Source of the DNA: Sarcocystis neurona
Taxonomy: Eukaryota; Apicomplexa; Conoidasida; Eucoccidiorida; Sarcocystidae
Direction: 5' to 3'
Assembly: GCA_000727475.1 (NCBI GenBank)
Contig: KL647290.1
Location: forward strand, 3,139,532 to 3,203,531
Length of the DNA: 64,000 nucleotides
Positions 34,707 to 48,500 of this stretch are shown here, piece after piece. Position 1 is the stretch's first letter; each line of letters begins with the position of its first letter. A program made the translations under genes and the position numbers. Below the pieces are notes generated by a model that did no database searches, was not told the origin of the DNA, and saw only the letters and a program-made list of their open reading frames with translations.

Positions 34707-37700
34707 TGGTAGTGGTACTCCCAGCGGCACAACAGGTGAGGAGCTGACCCGTTAACGACAACAATAACAGCCGCAAAAAAGGAGCACGGAGTCTTCGCAA
34801 ATGTGGTACAGCTGCAGCAGAAGGGCGACGTCTCCACAGGGACAAGAGGAGCCACCAACGAAACGGATGTCGTAGAGGCTGCGGTGCGGGAGCGCTGCCT
34901 GCGTGTGCTAGCCTGTGTGTCTATAGGATCTGTTGGCGTTGGTGTTACCGTAGCTGATACTGCTGCTCTGCTGGCGCTAGTGGTGCTGCTGGCGCTCCCG
35001 TTGCGATACCCATCGTCACCCCTGCTGGCGCTGGCGCCACTGTTGCTGACGCTGGCTGCGGCTACAGCGACTGCGCGGGATGGACGGCGGCACTTCGCAG
35101 GTGGTCATCATTTTTGCATCCAGAGTTTTCCTCTTGCATTCCGTCCCTGTCACTGTTCTGTGGGGGGCTGCCTCTGATCGTCGCCACGGTGGTGTGTGAA
35201 GTAGGACTTTGTTCTCCTTTGTGATATGTTGACGGAGTGCTGGTGCTCGCGTCGCAAGGGACTGGCTGCACGCTGGCAGTGCTGTTGCTGCTGTTTTTTA
35301 CCACGTGTAGCCGAGCACCTCAAGGACATCCTGTAGGTAATAACACCTTTAGCAAAGATCTCCCCGGCTCGTCTTCTCCCCCAATGTAACGGACTTGCTG
35401 TCTTCTTGTGTTGCAGCAGCTGCCTTGGTCTCTGAACGTTGTTATCATAGCCGACGGACTACGAGGGGGAACAGCAACAATCACAGGAACGACAGCCGGA
35501 CCGCTACGAGAGAACAGCCACAACCGCAGGAACCGCAGCCCGACCGCGAGGACGGTACGCACAGCAGGCCACGAGCAACTGTAGCTGCAGAGTATCCGTG
35601 TGCCTCTGGAGCCGCATCACGTGAGTTCTGGGTGCCCAGTCGGTTGAGCACAATGGCGGTGCGATACGGAGCAGCACAGGTAGCCCTCGTTTGTCACCGA
35701 GCCACTGCAGATGCACCAGCCAACAGTAGTAGCCGGACGCGCCCATCCACCGATCACCTCTTCGCACACACGTTAAATAGCAGCCTTCCCCCTGCTGTGG
35801 TTGTATTTTCGCATTAAGGAACTACTCGAAACAGTCGTCACTGGAACTCAACAGATGTAGAACACTACCCACCATGTAAATACACATATGTACTCAACGG
35901 TGGAAACGCGCGGCAACGACTTTGTTACCTTCCCCACGAGGGAGAGACACTGGGAGGGCCGGCGTGCGACGGCTTCGCCCCGTTTGACGTCCAGCATATA
36001 GCGCTGTCGGATTTCGTGCTGCGGTGCTGCGGATCTGGAGTGCTTGAGTACTAATGCATACCCAGTCTCTCAATGGCATTCTGCGTCACCCTTGCTGCCA
36101 CCACCCCACAAATCATGATTCTGGCGTACGACAGCCATAGTTCTGTTGCAACTCTCGCGCTCCAGCACTATAGGTAGGTGGTTTTTCGGGGGGGAATGTA
36201 GCTTTTTAGGGAATTCTGCCGTCTTTGAGTCGGCGCCCTGCAGCAGCGAAGTGGAAGCTGGCTTCAGGTGTGTGCCATTACTGCTTTACCGTCAGGTTTC
36301 GAAGAAAGCCACTCACGTGGCGAGACGATTCGCAGCGCAACGTCACTGCCGCTGTCCGATACGACTTGCCGCTGCGGCGACTGCTCAACAGAGAGCCGAA
36401 ACGGTGGACTGCGGGCGTCGCTAGACGTTACCATTTCGCTCCTATTCGTGCGCGTGAAGCGGTGCTACAAAAGTGAGCCGCTGCTGCAGCTAGCGCCTGC
36501 TGTTGACTTCCGTGCAGCACTTCTATCTCACGGTTCTCCTCGACGCTTCCTGCTTACCTCCAGTGAACGAGGATCGCAGGTGGTGGGAAGTCGCAGCAAG
36601 TCAGGTGGTAGCGATAGCACTAACTCATCCAAAAAATTGCGCGGTCAGCAGCAACGCGGGCGATCCTAGCACCCGCCACAACTGCAGCAGCAGATGCTGG
36701 GGGAACCAAGACCAGCGTACGAAGAGATGGCTTCTCAACGGTGTTCTTCGGTGGCGGGAGTGTAACACCTTGTGTATCTTTCCTTTGTAGAGTGCACACT
36801 GCCCGTCAGGCTGTTCTGTAGATGCAGCTGCTGCAGCGGCGAGCGCTGCTGCAGCCCGTGGTTCGTGTCCCACCGGTGTGTCCCAGCTGCATGAATTGTG
36901 AGGCGACGAGACCTCCTCTCGTTTGTCTTCAGGAGTTCCGTTCTGCTTCTTCGATGCGCCGCTCACACTCCAACAGCCGCCTAAACCGGCCATGCTGGGG
37001 GTTTCTCAGGGAAGACTTCATAGGGTCGATATTTGTCTCCTGCCGTGATACTGTGCCAGGAACTTCCTGTAGCGGGAATCAGACTGAGCTGTTCATAGCC
37101 AGCGAGGTCGTACGGGAGATGGGGACACTTTAGCCGGCGTTGCTCGAGCTTTCTGTACCAAGTGCTCGCATTCTAATACGGGATAATGCAACCAGGACGC
37201 AAGGCACTTGTAACATGGCCACTCAAACTTTGTTCAACCGGCCTTCAGATTCCGCACTCGTACGGCTATAAAGCGAGCGCCCTCTCTACTATCTCCGCAG
37301 CCAGCAACACTGGTGAATGCTGAAGCGTTGTGTATCTTGTGGGAGTTGTACCGTAGCCACCAGGGGTGTAGTGAGTGAGTCGTGCTGCGTCGAACCACGC
37401 TGTAATGAGCTACGCTGCGGGCAGTCCCTCCGTAGAAGAGGAACGCGTGTAATTCCGGTCGAGGCGGTCCTCGGCACTTCTAGTGTAATCGACCACACTG
37501 GAGGATTCCCTACTGTGTCAGCTGTGTGAGAGGCCACGTTTTTTCAGCGTATCACTCGGACGAAGTCCTTGCCGGCAGATGTACTCGGCCCAGGGCATTG
37601 GTGGCAAATAAATGCAGACATATTATCCATACTACATAGAAGGCGTACACCGGTTACTGCTAGCCGGAACGTAGCCACTATATTTTACAGTTGTAAGAGT

Positions 37701-40700
37701 GTGGCTTGTTTGGAACTCCACACTTTTGCTGAGAGAGAATGACAGCATTTGTCTTAAAGTTGGTTATCCCATGGAGGCGCACGTTGTGGGGACAAGGAGG
37801 TGTTAGCCAACTCTGCAGTAGAAAACTGGGCTGATGGCAGCGATGCATAGCAGTTGGTCATGTAGCCATACGATGCTCCATTGAACGGCGTCAAGCTGGA
37901 GCATCGCAGTCGCAGGGAAAGAGGAGTACCGGCAACAACGGCAGCGACAAAGCCAGCACTGTGAGCGCCGACAGCCTCAGCAGCTCCAACAACAGTTGAT
38001 ACAAAGGGAGTGACAGCATCAGCCGCGGCTATAGCCACAGCGGTAGCAATCCGACAACGACGGCAGCAGCAGTAGGTGCCACAACAGCAGCGCGAACATC
38101 ACTGGCAGCAACAGCCAGAGCAGCAGCCCACATCAGCGGAAAGGCGGAGAACTCGCACAGATGTCGCCGTCAGCTGAGCAAGAAGAGTCGATGTTTGTTG
38201 CAGCAGTAGAAGCAACTACTACCGTCTCCGTGTCCCAGCACTGCAAGTTGTGTGCAGACGTAAAGAATGCGGGCTCAAAGAGAGGGCTCGTCATAGTAGC
38301 GTGAAATGAGTGCAGGGGACGTCTGTCGGGGACCTGTGAGACCGCGTACGCGGGTCTATATTAAAGCCGCCCTCTTTTGACAGGAACTGGCTTCTCGATG
38401 TAAACGTGTATTACCTTGACGAGCTAGCTTTGTTTCTATGGATGCCGCGCTCCTTGACCAGTAAAGGGCTCTTCGATACACGCATGTGTTACAGAGAAGA
38501 ACTGCGTGGAGTCGTATCCAGTCATCCTGCCGCCGCGGCCATACGATCGAAGCAGCACACGCTTGCACCAGTTCGAATGTCTACATGTACGTAGGCGTGT
38601 GTATCTACAAATCTCAGCCGTACGCCAATATACATACAGATGTGCCTGCATGTATGTGTGGATGAGTAGGTATACGCCTACTAAGCCACCTATGTTTCGT
38701 GACTGCATATATTCACAAACGTGTATATGCGTGTGTGTACTCACAGACTGCATATACAACTATATTCGTATACATATATACATTGGCAGAGTGCATATAT
38801 ATCATCCGAATGTTCATAATTGTGGACCTCTCCACACAGACTGCAGTCAGGAAAAATATAGAGAGTCCACATAGACATGTAGCTCCAAATTGCATCTGTA
38901 CGCGTTAAGTACATTTCCGTGTCTAACTCTCGGCTGACGGGGATCAGCTGCCTACTAATGCTCGCCCCATTTTAGTGAAGCTCGGCCTCGCAACCGCGCA
39001 AAAGTTTTGTTTCGAGAGGGGACCTGCATGATCACTAAAACCGTCTGAGATATCCTGTTCAGTAGCCTTCCGCATTTGCCGAGCGTACGTACTCCATCAG
39101 AAGTTTCTTTTTTTGTAATGCCCAGCGGATTTCTAACGCCCTGTCCTGCTATACATATATATGTCCAGATTACTGTAAAGGTGGGCGCGTAGTAGGTGCA
39201 CATATGTGGATGTACATGGATCTGCAGTGCGGTGGCTTCCTTTGTACGGGTTACGGTCATTCAGCGCTCTTTCGCAAAGAACTTTGTGTGTGTCGAACTG
39301 TACAGTAGATGCGTAAGTGCAGAGCAGCGGCGTCTTGTACCCTTGCATCCGCCTGTGGTGGCTGTTCCAGTAGAGTTCCGTCATTGAGTTTTACTGGGCA
39401 GAATTTCTTGTTCCAGACCCCCTGTACAGCAGCTCCTCACCCGTCTGTGCATCAGCTACGTACTAACGTGCAAATGCATACAAATATACATGTGTGTATA
39501 TGTGTGGCCGAAAAGATACATGTATCTCCGGCGTGCAGCGTGTGTACCCACCCGTACGTACGTGTATCCCTGCGTACACGGGCATACAGATATAACTCTG
39601 GGCGTGACTATTTCGTCCACGTCTTCTCTGCAGCTGGTTAACTGATCGGCAGAAGGAGGGACTGTGCGGCTCTAGCACGGACCGAAGTGACTGAAAGCGC
39701 GTCTCCTGTGCTGGTGCAATTCTTATAGTGAGCTGCTGCTGCTGTTCGTGTTTGCTGGTTTTGTGATAACCGGCGTCTGCTGCTGACGGTCCTGCAGCTT
39801 CTTTTCGGGGTCATTCCGCGGTGCTACCATTTCCCACGGAGTTGGAGTCATACGTGCATATGTGTTTGCTTTGGTGCCATCCTCTTCGCTCCTAGCTACT
39901 GCACCTGAGCTCCTGCTGTTGCGAGTGGGCCGGTGGTGGTCCTGCAGGAGTTGCCGCTCCTGAAGATCTTATGGTGCCGTTGCTTGTGTGGGTGCCTGCG
40001 CCTCGAGCTGTAGAAGCCAGGATGATTTCAGTGTACGTGGCATCGAGCGATAGGCATATATCGGGGCATTGAGCAACGCTCAACTACACCTTCGTTTATG
40101 TCTACATGTTCGTGGACGTGTGTTTCCAGGCTGATTCTTCATGGATATGCATTGCATACACGGATACGTGTGTACATCGATGTAACTTTAAATACCCGCA
40201 GTTTACGCATGCGTACACTCACCTGCCCATGCGCCATGGTTTGTATATATATATATATATACATATATACATATATGGAGTGTCTGAGGATAAGCTGCAC
40301 CGCTTTGTGCTAATGTCTGGGCGGTCGCGTTGCAAGTAGTGCGCGACGCGAGTCTCTCTGCAGATCGAAGTCTCTCTATGTGGGTGACAATTAAAATGAA
40401 ACCATGGTCGTCAGTGCGCGCATATGCGTATGCGTCTATTATTATAGATGTGAACGCATACCTATGTGTAGGTAGATAGAGGTGCTCCCGCTTACACACG
40501 ATTATGCAGTCTTTATCAGGGTCTCCTTGAATCGGGTCAAAGACAGTCGATATAACGCTATCCTCTCTGGAAACTTAAAGAGAAAGATACGCAAATACGC
40601 GTGGTCACCTGGAGGCACGTGTATGCGTGGACCCGTAAGCCCATGCCTCTACACGTATCATATATATCGCCTGTGCAGGACACTGTATATATTCGTGTGG

Positions 40701-41512
40701 AGTTCTCCGTAAGCCGCGTCTGGGCAGATGAGTGATAGATCTTGTTCTTCTTAGGCAACGCAGCGCACAGCAACGGCTGCGTCCTCTTACGCGTTGTCCT
40801 GAATTCTACCTGGTGTGTATTATCCCTCTTCCTACACAGTGTAGCTGTGTTTATACTCATGTCGGTGAAGCTACTCATATGCAGACGTGCCTTTATTATA
40901 TGCGCATGTACGTACGTAATTTGCATGCGTGTGTGTAGATGTACTGATGCAGACGCGCATTTGAGTATAAGAGGCAACCTCTCTACCAAAGAGCCTGCTC
41001 TTCGCAATACTACGGCAGCGACCAGTGTATAAAGCTGTGAATAGATTGAATCAACAACAGGAGTCCTCTGTTCAGCGGCGTGACATGCACAGCCTATCGT
41101 GTGTTCTCGAAGGCATCTCCAGGGAAGCGGGGGCGAGGCAGCGAAGAACATCTTTTCAGTTGGCTGCTTTTGAGGAAACAAGCGAGGGTGCCTGTGTTCG
41201 CTTTCTACTGAAGTAGTTCGAAACTACGCGGGACGGTGCTGCTATCGTGACCTGGTGTACACAGTCCCTTGATAGGCAGCTGTAGACCGGGGGACGTGTC
41301 CCAAATACGTACATACGCGTACGCACACATGCCGGCTGAAGTCTCTTGGACACTTACATAAACGCGTGGATAGAATCATGTGTCCGTGTGCACCGGCCCG
41401 TCTGTATACCAGTGTACACGTGTATATGTCAAAATAGATAAACGTGCACAGATGCACACAAAGAGCACTGTTCATTTTTTGAAGTTGGACATGTGTTACT
41501 CTAACTCTGTGT
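34707..41512. other. gene-poor stretch, no gene called
   Basis: Contains CTG/GCG-rich blocks (34940-35080, 35500-35720, 37900-38110), ACAT/TATA microsatellites (38700-38800, 40240-40275) and many frames of 60-200 codons on both strands. The longest is minus, with a well-placed ATG at 41150 inside a frame ending at 40558; a plus frame ending at 41216 overlaps it. None has a domain or an exon chain I could support. Confidence 0.4.
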
Positions 41513-42490
41513 ATGGGCTTTGTTCCTGTTATTCTCGTGGGGTCTTACGTGAGGTCTTCCATGTTGAGTGTTCGTGTTTGTGGACTAGGAGTGACGGACA
41601 CCGTGGCTTGCTGCCTTGCGACGGTGTCCGGGAGTGTGCATAGCACTGCGCTAGTTCGTGCAGCTGCTCTTGCCTATCAAGGTTGTGGAAGGCAGCAGCA
41701 GCACCGTCGGGTGCCTTTCGTACACGCGTGCGTTGTAGAAGGAGTGGTTAAGAGCAGCAGCAGCAGGCGGTGTGCGGCTTCCTTCGATCACGTTGATGAG
41801 GCGCGCGCATGCGTTGTTTGCAGTTGGTCACTTTGGACGTATGCGCAGCGGTATACGCATCGCGCGAGATCTGCCTTGTCTATTCGGTACGGGGACACAT
41901 GCGCAACAGCCGCAGCAGCAGCGGGAGGGAAATTTCCTTCACATCTTAGACAAAGAAGAAATCGTGCAACGCACAGCAGGGGACGAGACGGCCACTGGAA
42001 AGCGTCTGCTAAGAAACGTCACTCTGGCTTCGGGGCTGCAGTGCCCACACGACGAAGACCGCTGTATGCGGCGACACTACCAGCGGCAGCGGCCAGACAG
42101 CAGCCGTGGCAACAACGGCTGTGGCAGCAAAAGCAGCCCAGGGGTACCAACACAAAAGAAGGCACAGGGCGATCGAGAGCTTTACAAGAAACAATAGCAG
42201 CGCCAACAGGTGCGACGGACGAGGAGATAGAAGCGCAAGCACCTTCAGAGGTAAAAACAACGCCGCAACGCGAACTGCTCAGTTCTTACCAACCGCAGCC
42301 GGAGCAGCGCCACTCTGACTCGCCACTGCAGCACTCCTGCGAGCAGCCAGCACAAGACGACAAAAGCATCTACAGGCGACAGCAGCAGTGGGTGCACCAG
42401 CAGCAGGAGCAGCGGCGCCTATTACAGCGGCTGCAGCAGCATTCAACGTGCCTGACCAGGAAACAGCGGTGCGAGGCATTGCGGTTGTAG
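41513..42490 (+). CDS. hypothetical protein, Gln-rich C-terminus
   Basis: ATG at 41513 opens 325 codons without a stop, the longest single frame outside the giant genes and the HAD gene. The N-terminus is hydrophobic and Cys/Val-rich, the middle basic, and the C-terminal 120 residues are Gln-rich with a charged EEIEAQAPSEVK segment. It ends only 95 bases before the proposed PWWP-gene ATG. A donor inside it (ACAG then GTGCGA at 42208) is in the right phase to join the PWWP exon at 43169, so it may instead be an upstream exon of that gene. A second frame (41772-42197) is also open and protein-like, which lowers confidence. No domain is recognised. Confidence 0.35.
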   Translation: MGFVPVILVGSYVRSSMLSVRVCGLGVTDTVACCLATVSGSVHSTALVRAAALAYQGCGRQQQHRRVPFVHACVVEGVVKSSSSRRCAASFDHVDEARACVVCSWSLWTYAQRYTHRARSALSIRYGDTCATAAAAAGGKFPSHLRQRRNRATHSRGRDGHWKASAKKRHSGFGAAVPTRRRPLYAATLPAAAARQQPWQQRLWQQKQPRGTNTKEGTGRSRALQETIAAPTGATDEEIEAQAPSEVKTTPQRELLSSYQPQPEQRHSDSPLQHSCEQPAQDDKSIYRRQQQWVHQQQEQRRLLQRLQQHSTCLTRKQRCEALRL

Positions 42491-42584
42491 TGGAATTAGT
42501 CGTGGCACGGAGGCAAACAGCAGCAGCTCACGCTGCAGCAACGGCAGGAGCCGCGAAGGCGTGGTATATAACGCAGCAAATACG

Positions 42585-45500
42585 ATGCCGTCGAAGATGA
42601 TTTTGGACGCGGCGTTGCGGCCCGCAAGCTGCAACGCCGCAGGAGAAGCTGCACACCCAGCTCCTTCTGTCCCTGCTGCCAGTGAGTGATTTCTTTATTG
42701 TGGGTGCCTAAGAGCGTATCTAGCGGGGCTCTTTTCTACCTACATGATATATATATATAGGTATATATATATATATGCATATGTTGGCGTATACGAGATA
42801 GCCGAGAAAATGTCCTTCAGTCGTCGCGATGCCGATACGCGTACGTGCGTGCGGCTGCTGTTTCCGGGTCGAATGTGGCTGCATGTGTCAGCACAGGGAT
42901 ACGCCGGTGTTTGGGCGCTGTGGGGCTGTTAGAGCGTGGCACTGCATCTGCATTTCCTAGTGGAGTCAGGGATATCCTCATACGCTGCCATGATGCGTGT
43001 GCGCCACTGCTGCTTGTCCTTCGACCTTCCCTGCTGTGTTGATCCGCCCTTTCTGCTCTTTCAGTGTGCCGCTTCTGTGCTACTGCTGGTGCCGTGCTGC
43101 GTCAGTGAACCGCTGTGCCTCGGGTGGTTATCTTTGTTGGGAGGCCCCGATTGCGTGCGGTTCTGCAGGCAGCACGGGGAAAGGAGACGGCATAGCTCCC
43201 ACTCGGCAGCAGGAAGATCACCATCGGCCAGGGCAGCAGCAACAGCGGAAGCAGCAGGACAAAATGAGAGAAGACGCAGCAGGTGACCAAGGCGGTGGTG
43301 GCGGCAGTGCCAGACGCGGCACGCGAAGGCACCGTTGCGATAAGCGCAAAAACTCTGCAGCTGCCTTTGCAAATGCGTCTTCCCGTAAGGCCCTCGCTTC
43401 TTCTTGCTCTCCTTCGTCTTCGTCTCGCTGTGTTGCGGCAGATGTGACTGGTGGGGCACCGCGGTGCCAGGACGAAGTGAGCGCACTTTCGAGAGGCGGA
43501 GCGGCGGTGAAGCAGTCTGTGAAGGGAGTCATTCCTGCAGAGGAAGCACAGGGAAAAAATCCCCGCTCAAGCAGCCACAGCACCACGACGTGCGGCAGTA
43601 ACAGCAGCAGCAAACGTGTCAGCAGTTGCAGTCTGGGCGGCGGCACAAAAGCCGCGATGAAAGACAGCAGCAGCAGCAGCGTGGGGAGCAGCATAAGCAG
43701 CCTTGTGGATCGTCAAGGCAACATGAGCAGCAACGTTTCTCATCGTAGCAACAAACAAAATCAGCAGCCGCGCGGCGCTTCTGCTCCTCCTGTGCAGCAG
43801 TATGCACCATCTACAGCAGAAGCAGGAGCAGGTGGAGGGGGAAATCATATGGGCGAAACAACGGCGGTAGCGTCCACCAGAAAAGGGGATGCGTCAGCAG
43901 AAACCCATGAGACCCTGCCAGCCACGGAGGCAACGGGAGGAGCAGCTGCAGGGGGAGCAGCATCAGCACCAGCAGCAACAGCAGAGCCAGAAAGCTGCTC
44001 AGCAGGGGATGCCATGAAGGCTGCAGAGGTGAAGACGCAGACACAACACTCGAAGCGAAAGCAACACAGCAAGAGAGACCGATCCACTGCCCCAGGACAG
44101 GGAAAGACCACCCTTCTCGCTAATGAGGAAGAACGAAGAGCACGAAGAGAAGGAGGATCACCAGTAACAGAGGAGAAAACTGGCAACGACGCAGTCTCTG
44201 TAAATAGCGTTTCACAAAAAGAGGGGAGGAAGGGATGCAAAGTAGTATGGTTCAAAAAGGCGGGAGCGCCGTGGTGGCCTGGCATTCTTTGTAGTCTCGA
44301 TGACACATTGCCCACGCCCTCGATCCCGGCAAAAATCCCTCCAGGGACACATCGCGTTTTGGTAAGCTGCTGCTGCAGCCCGCAACTGCTGGGGTAGGAG
44401 GGCTGGTGTTGGTTGTGCTCCTACGGGAAAATTCAGCAGATGGTGTTGTGGCTGCTTCTCACATGGCAATTGGCCTCGTGCTGCTGCTGCTCCTCCCCGT
44501 ACCGCTGCCATCGCTGCCCTCTTCTTTCTCTCTTAAATCCGGGACGGTCGAGGTGCACGCCGTTGCTGCTGCTGGTCTATCCCCAGCGATTGCCTTGTGC
44601 CTGCTGTTAGGACAGTTTTACAGCCCCGCTGTTGACACAGCTGTTTGAGGGAACACGGAGGGACGTCTGCATAATTTATACGTATTCCCTGTCTCTGTAT
44701 ACAGAGACTATCAGCTTCCCGTATACCTGCATGTGTAAATTACGTATCCGGACCTGCTGGCTCTCACACGTGTATACACATGCGTATGCGTCCATGCACC
44801 TATCCGTGTACGGACCCATATACGTGTACGTTCGCGAGTGTCTATTCTCTTACATATCTCTCGATGGCTGCTTACGTAAACATGCGTACACACGTAAAAG
44901 CGTCACGCAGAAACGGAAGAGCGAGCACGCGTGCATGCACGTGTGCTGGTAGCATCGCCACTGACACACTGTCAGTACGCATGCCTGTGTATGTACGTAT
45001 CTGTCTCCGTAGGTCCTTTCGCATGGTGGTGTGTGCCAGGTTGAGTACAACGTAGCGTACACAACCTCATCCGCGTGGACGTAGAGAAGCAAACATGCGC
45101 ACATTTCTTACCTGGAGGAGCCATAGCAGAAGAAAGAGCATAACAGGCAAAGACTAGCCTGTGCATCGTGCAGCGGCATCACAAGCTTAGCTGATGCTCG
45201 CATTTGCAGTGTGCACCTGCTTCTGCTGCGTAGAGTGCTCCTTTCCTCGTGGAAATGCCTGTGCTGATCGCATGCTAATTTGGCTGTTGCTGGTGTCGGT
45301 CCTTCTATCTTCGCGGATGCTGCAGGTGATGGCGTTGGGCCGCTCGCGGTACCACTGGGTGCAGCCGAGCAATGTACGTGACTTTCGACAGGCCTACGAC
45401 AGCCTCGCACCGCTGTAAGCGTACGTTACGTGTTCCGTTTATGCAGCGGCTCCTACGGCTTGATACAGAGAGACAGCCCTAAGTATGCGCGGCATCCATA

Positions 45501-48500
45501 TTTACCCGCGTGAACACGTGTACGTAGATGTACAGTTGTGCGTGTGGAGGCCCTGTGGTAAGGGATCCGCAGACTGTAACAGGGCGCCATCCCCTCCTGC
45601 ACGATGCACACTTCTGGGTATGCAGGGGATCCTGTGATGTCCACTGCGATGACCCCTTTTGCACATATATATATATATGCATATATATAGGTATATATCT
45701 CTGTTGTATATATATATATATTCTATACGTATCTACATCACCCAAGTCAAGTGGTTTCCGCTGGTATCCTCTATACAGACGAGCCTAAGTTTTTTTTATG
45801 GGACTCTGCCTGTAACCAGTCTTGAGTGCACAAATTTATTCTCTGTGGGGCCATCCGTGGACATCCCCACTCCATGTGGGGGTACTGTAGGCATCCTCTT
45901 CTCGTACGTGTATGTGTATATGTATATACGCAGCTGTAAATATACATACGTGTATACGAACACATGTACACTTAGGTATGCAATTACAGATGTAGACGTA
46001 CGTAAACATGTGTGAAGAGGATATACGTTTGTATGTACTTTTGTGTCTTGGTCGCATGTTGTGGCGTCACTGCTTACTTTCTTTTACAACGCTGTATAAC
46101 GAGATCTTAGCTAGGCTCCTCGACGTGTACACGATGGTTCAGATGTGAACTTGCATAAAGCAGCTTAAAGACGAGGAGTAGACTAGGGAAAGCTTATGCA
46201 TTAAACGTTATCATCAGCGTAGCTGTAGCTGTCCGTCGTGCGGGGGTCTTCTCACAGGTTTCTAATGGGGCAGAGCGCATCCGCAACATAGGGCTGCTGC
46301 CCGCTCGCGGCCCACCTGCACGCTACATATGTATGTATACATATGTGTATGTAGTCTACGTATATGTCAATGTGTATGTCTAATCCGAATACACACACAT
46401 ACATCCGCACAAAGATGCAAAGTAATATGAATGCAAGCGTGTTCACATATAAACCCACGAGTGAGTCGTCTTCGAGATCGTACCGTTCTGCGTCCAGTAC
46501 ACCGGATGACGCTGCGTGGGGGTCAACTGGCTCACCAGTGCAGTAATGGTTCTCCATGCTCCTGTCGACGCTGCTACCACACGTGGGCTGTCGCGGCTGC
46601 AGAGCTCACGTTAAGGGACCACGCCTGATGCTGGTCCTGCGGCAGGGCTGCTGCTGCAGTTCCTTCTACGCTCCTGCGGAGGCTATTTCACAGTTGCACT
46701 CCACCCGCTTTGTCGCTGCTGCGTTTGCTGCTGTGGCTTCAACGCAGGTGTCGGTGTGTGAACAGGGACGCGCGCATTGCTGTACAGCTGGGGCTAGAGG
46801 AGTTGAATTGGAGGGATAACGGCGACTGGTGCTGCGTCTCTACTCTGCTGCAGCAGCCAGAGCAGCTCCCTTCCGATGCTCCCTGGGTTTCGGAACACAG
46901 CGGATTTTCGTCTGACGGGAACGAGGAATGCAGGAGCAGTCCGAGGACGCAGGGCGAGCGGCAGCAAAGCGACTCCCTGCAGTCACCGTTTCTCGCGATG
47001 AACTCCCAAGCACAAGCGCAACCATGTACACCCGAGCGGCAGCGAGTGGGCTCGCAATACAGCCAGAAGAAGGAGCAGAAACAACAACTTGCAAACGGCG
47101 GAAGGCAGAAGGGGTCCAGTGTCGCGCTGCAGCAGCAGAAATGTGCGACTCAGGAGCAGCAGAAGCAGACGCAGCAGCAGAAACACCAGCGGAAGCTACA
47201 AGCCAGGAAGCAGCAGCAGCAGCGTGACAAGGTATGCACCGAGGAGGATGAGGAGCACACGGGTAGCGCTAAGAGGGAGACACTGCAGGAGGAGACACTG
47301 CGGGAGCCAGGAGCGAACGAACAAGTTTTGAGCGGCTCCCACAGTAGCAGTGAGCGCGACATCAGCAAAAGTCTTAGCAACAGTGACAACACCAAAGACA
47401 GGGACGTCAGCAGAGACGCAGAAGCCACTACGTGGGAGACGGACGCGGAAACGTCTAAGAGAGCGCACCAAGTGCCAAACAGCGGCAGAGACGAAGCAAA
47501 AGGGAGGACTGTTTCAGCAGCCGCCTCAGCCGCTCAGTTAGACTCATCTTCAGTTAGTAACTTGCGAGGAGAACCAGCAGCATCAACAGAAAATACAGAT
47601 GCGTTGCACGCCAAATCAAAAGCGTCTCCCCGGTCTGAATGCAGCGTGGGAGGGGACACCAAGGAAAGCAGCAGCTCCAAGAGCGGCAGGACCGAAAGAA
47701 GCTATCGGAGTTGCAGCAGCCCAAGTGAGAGTCAGAACAGCAGCAACAGCTCAACCGGAAAGAGTCGCAGCCGTAGCAGCTGCAGGCGCAGCAGGAGTCG
47801 CAGCGGCATTTGCAACCGCAGCACGAGCAGTCCGACTCGCTCCAGCAACGATAGCTTTAACAGCAGTTGCACTGACAGAAGCCGTCAGAGGTCCAACAGC
47901 AGAAGCAGCAAAGGCAGTCGAAGCAACAGCAGTAAGAGTGCAAGCACGGGCAGCAGCCAGAGTGAAAGCCCAAGCAGCAGCAGCCACACCAGTCGGAGTG
48001 CCAGTAGCAGAAGAAGCAACGGCAGCGCCAATCCCCGCAGTCGCAGCCGTAGTGCGTGCAGCACACCTGGCCACGTGAATGCATTCAACGGCAGGAGCGA
48101 AGCACACACAAGTGCAGCTGAGCAGGAAAGGGGGTCAACAGCTGCTGGTGCTCGCAGAGACTTGTGTTTTTCCGATGCGGTACGGGTAGACAATGGTGAA
48201 GCAGAAGCACCTTTCCCAGAAGCAGGTGATACTTCTGATGGCGCTGCTGGCTCTACAGCAGCGGGAGCAGCTGAGCTACCTGTAACAAGGAAGGGTACCC
48301 CCTGTGATGCAAAAGCTTCTGCTGCTGTCTATGAACAGCAGACACTGCATGTAGTGAACTTAACATCACAGCACCGCAGCAGGACGCCGGCGCGATGTCA
48401 CGAGAAGCAGGGAGCTGCCACGGTGGAAGTCGTTGCCACGGCAGCAGGCAGAGCATCAGAGGAAGCGGTGAATGCTGCTCGTAAGAAACGCGGCAAAACA

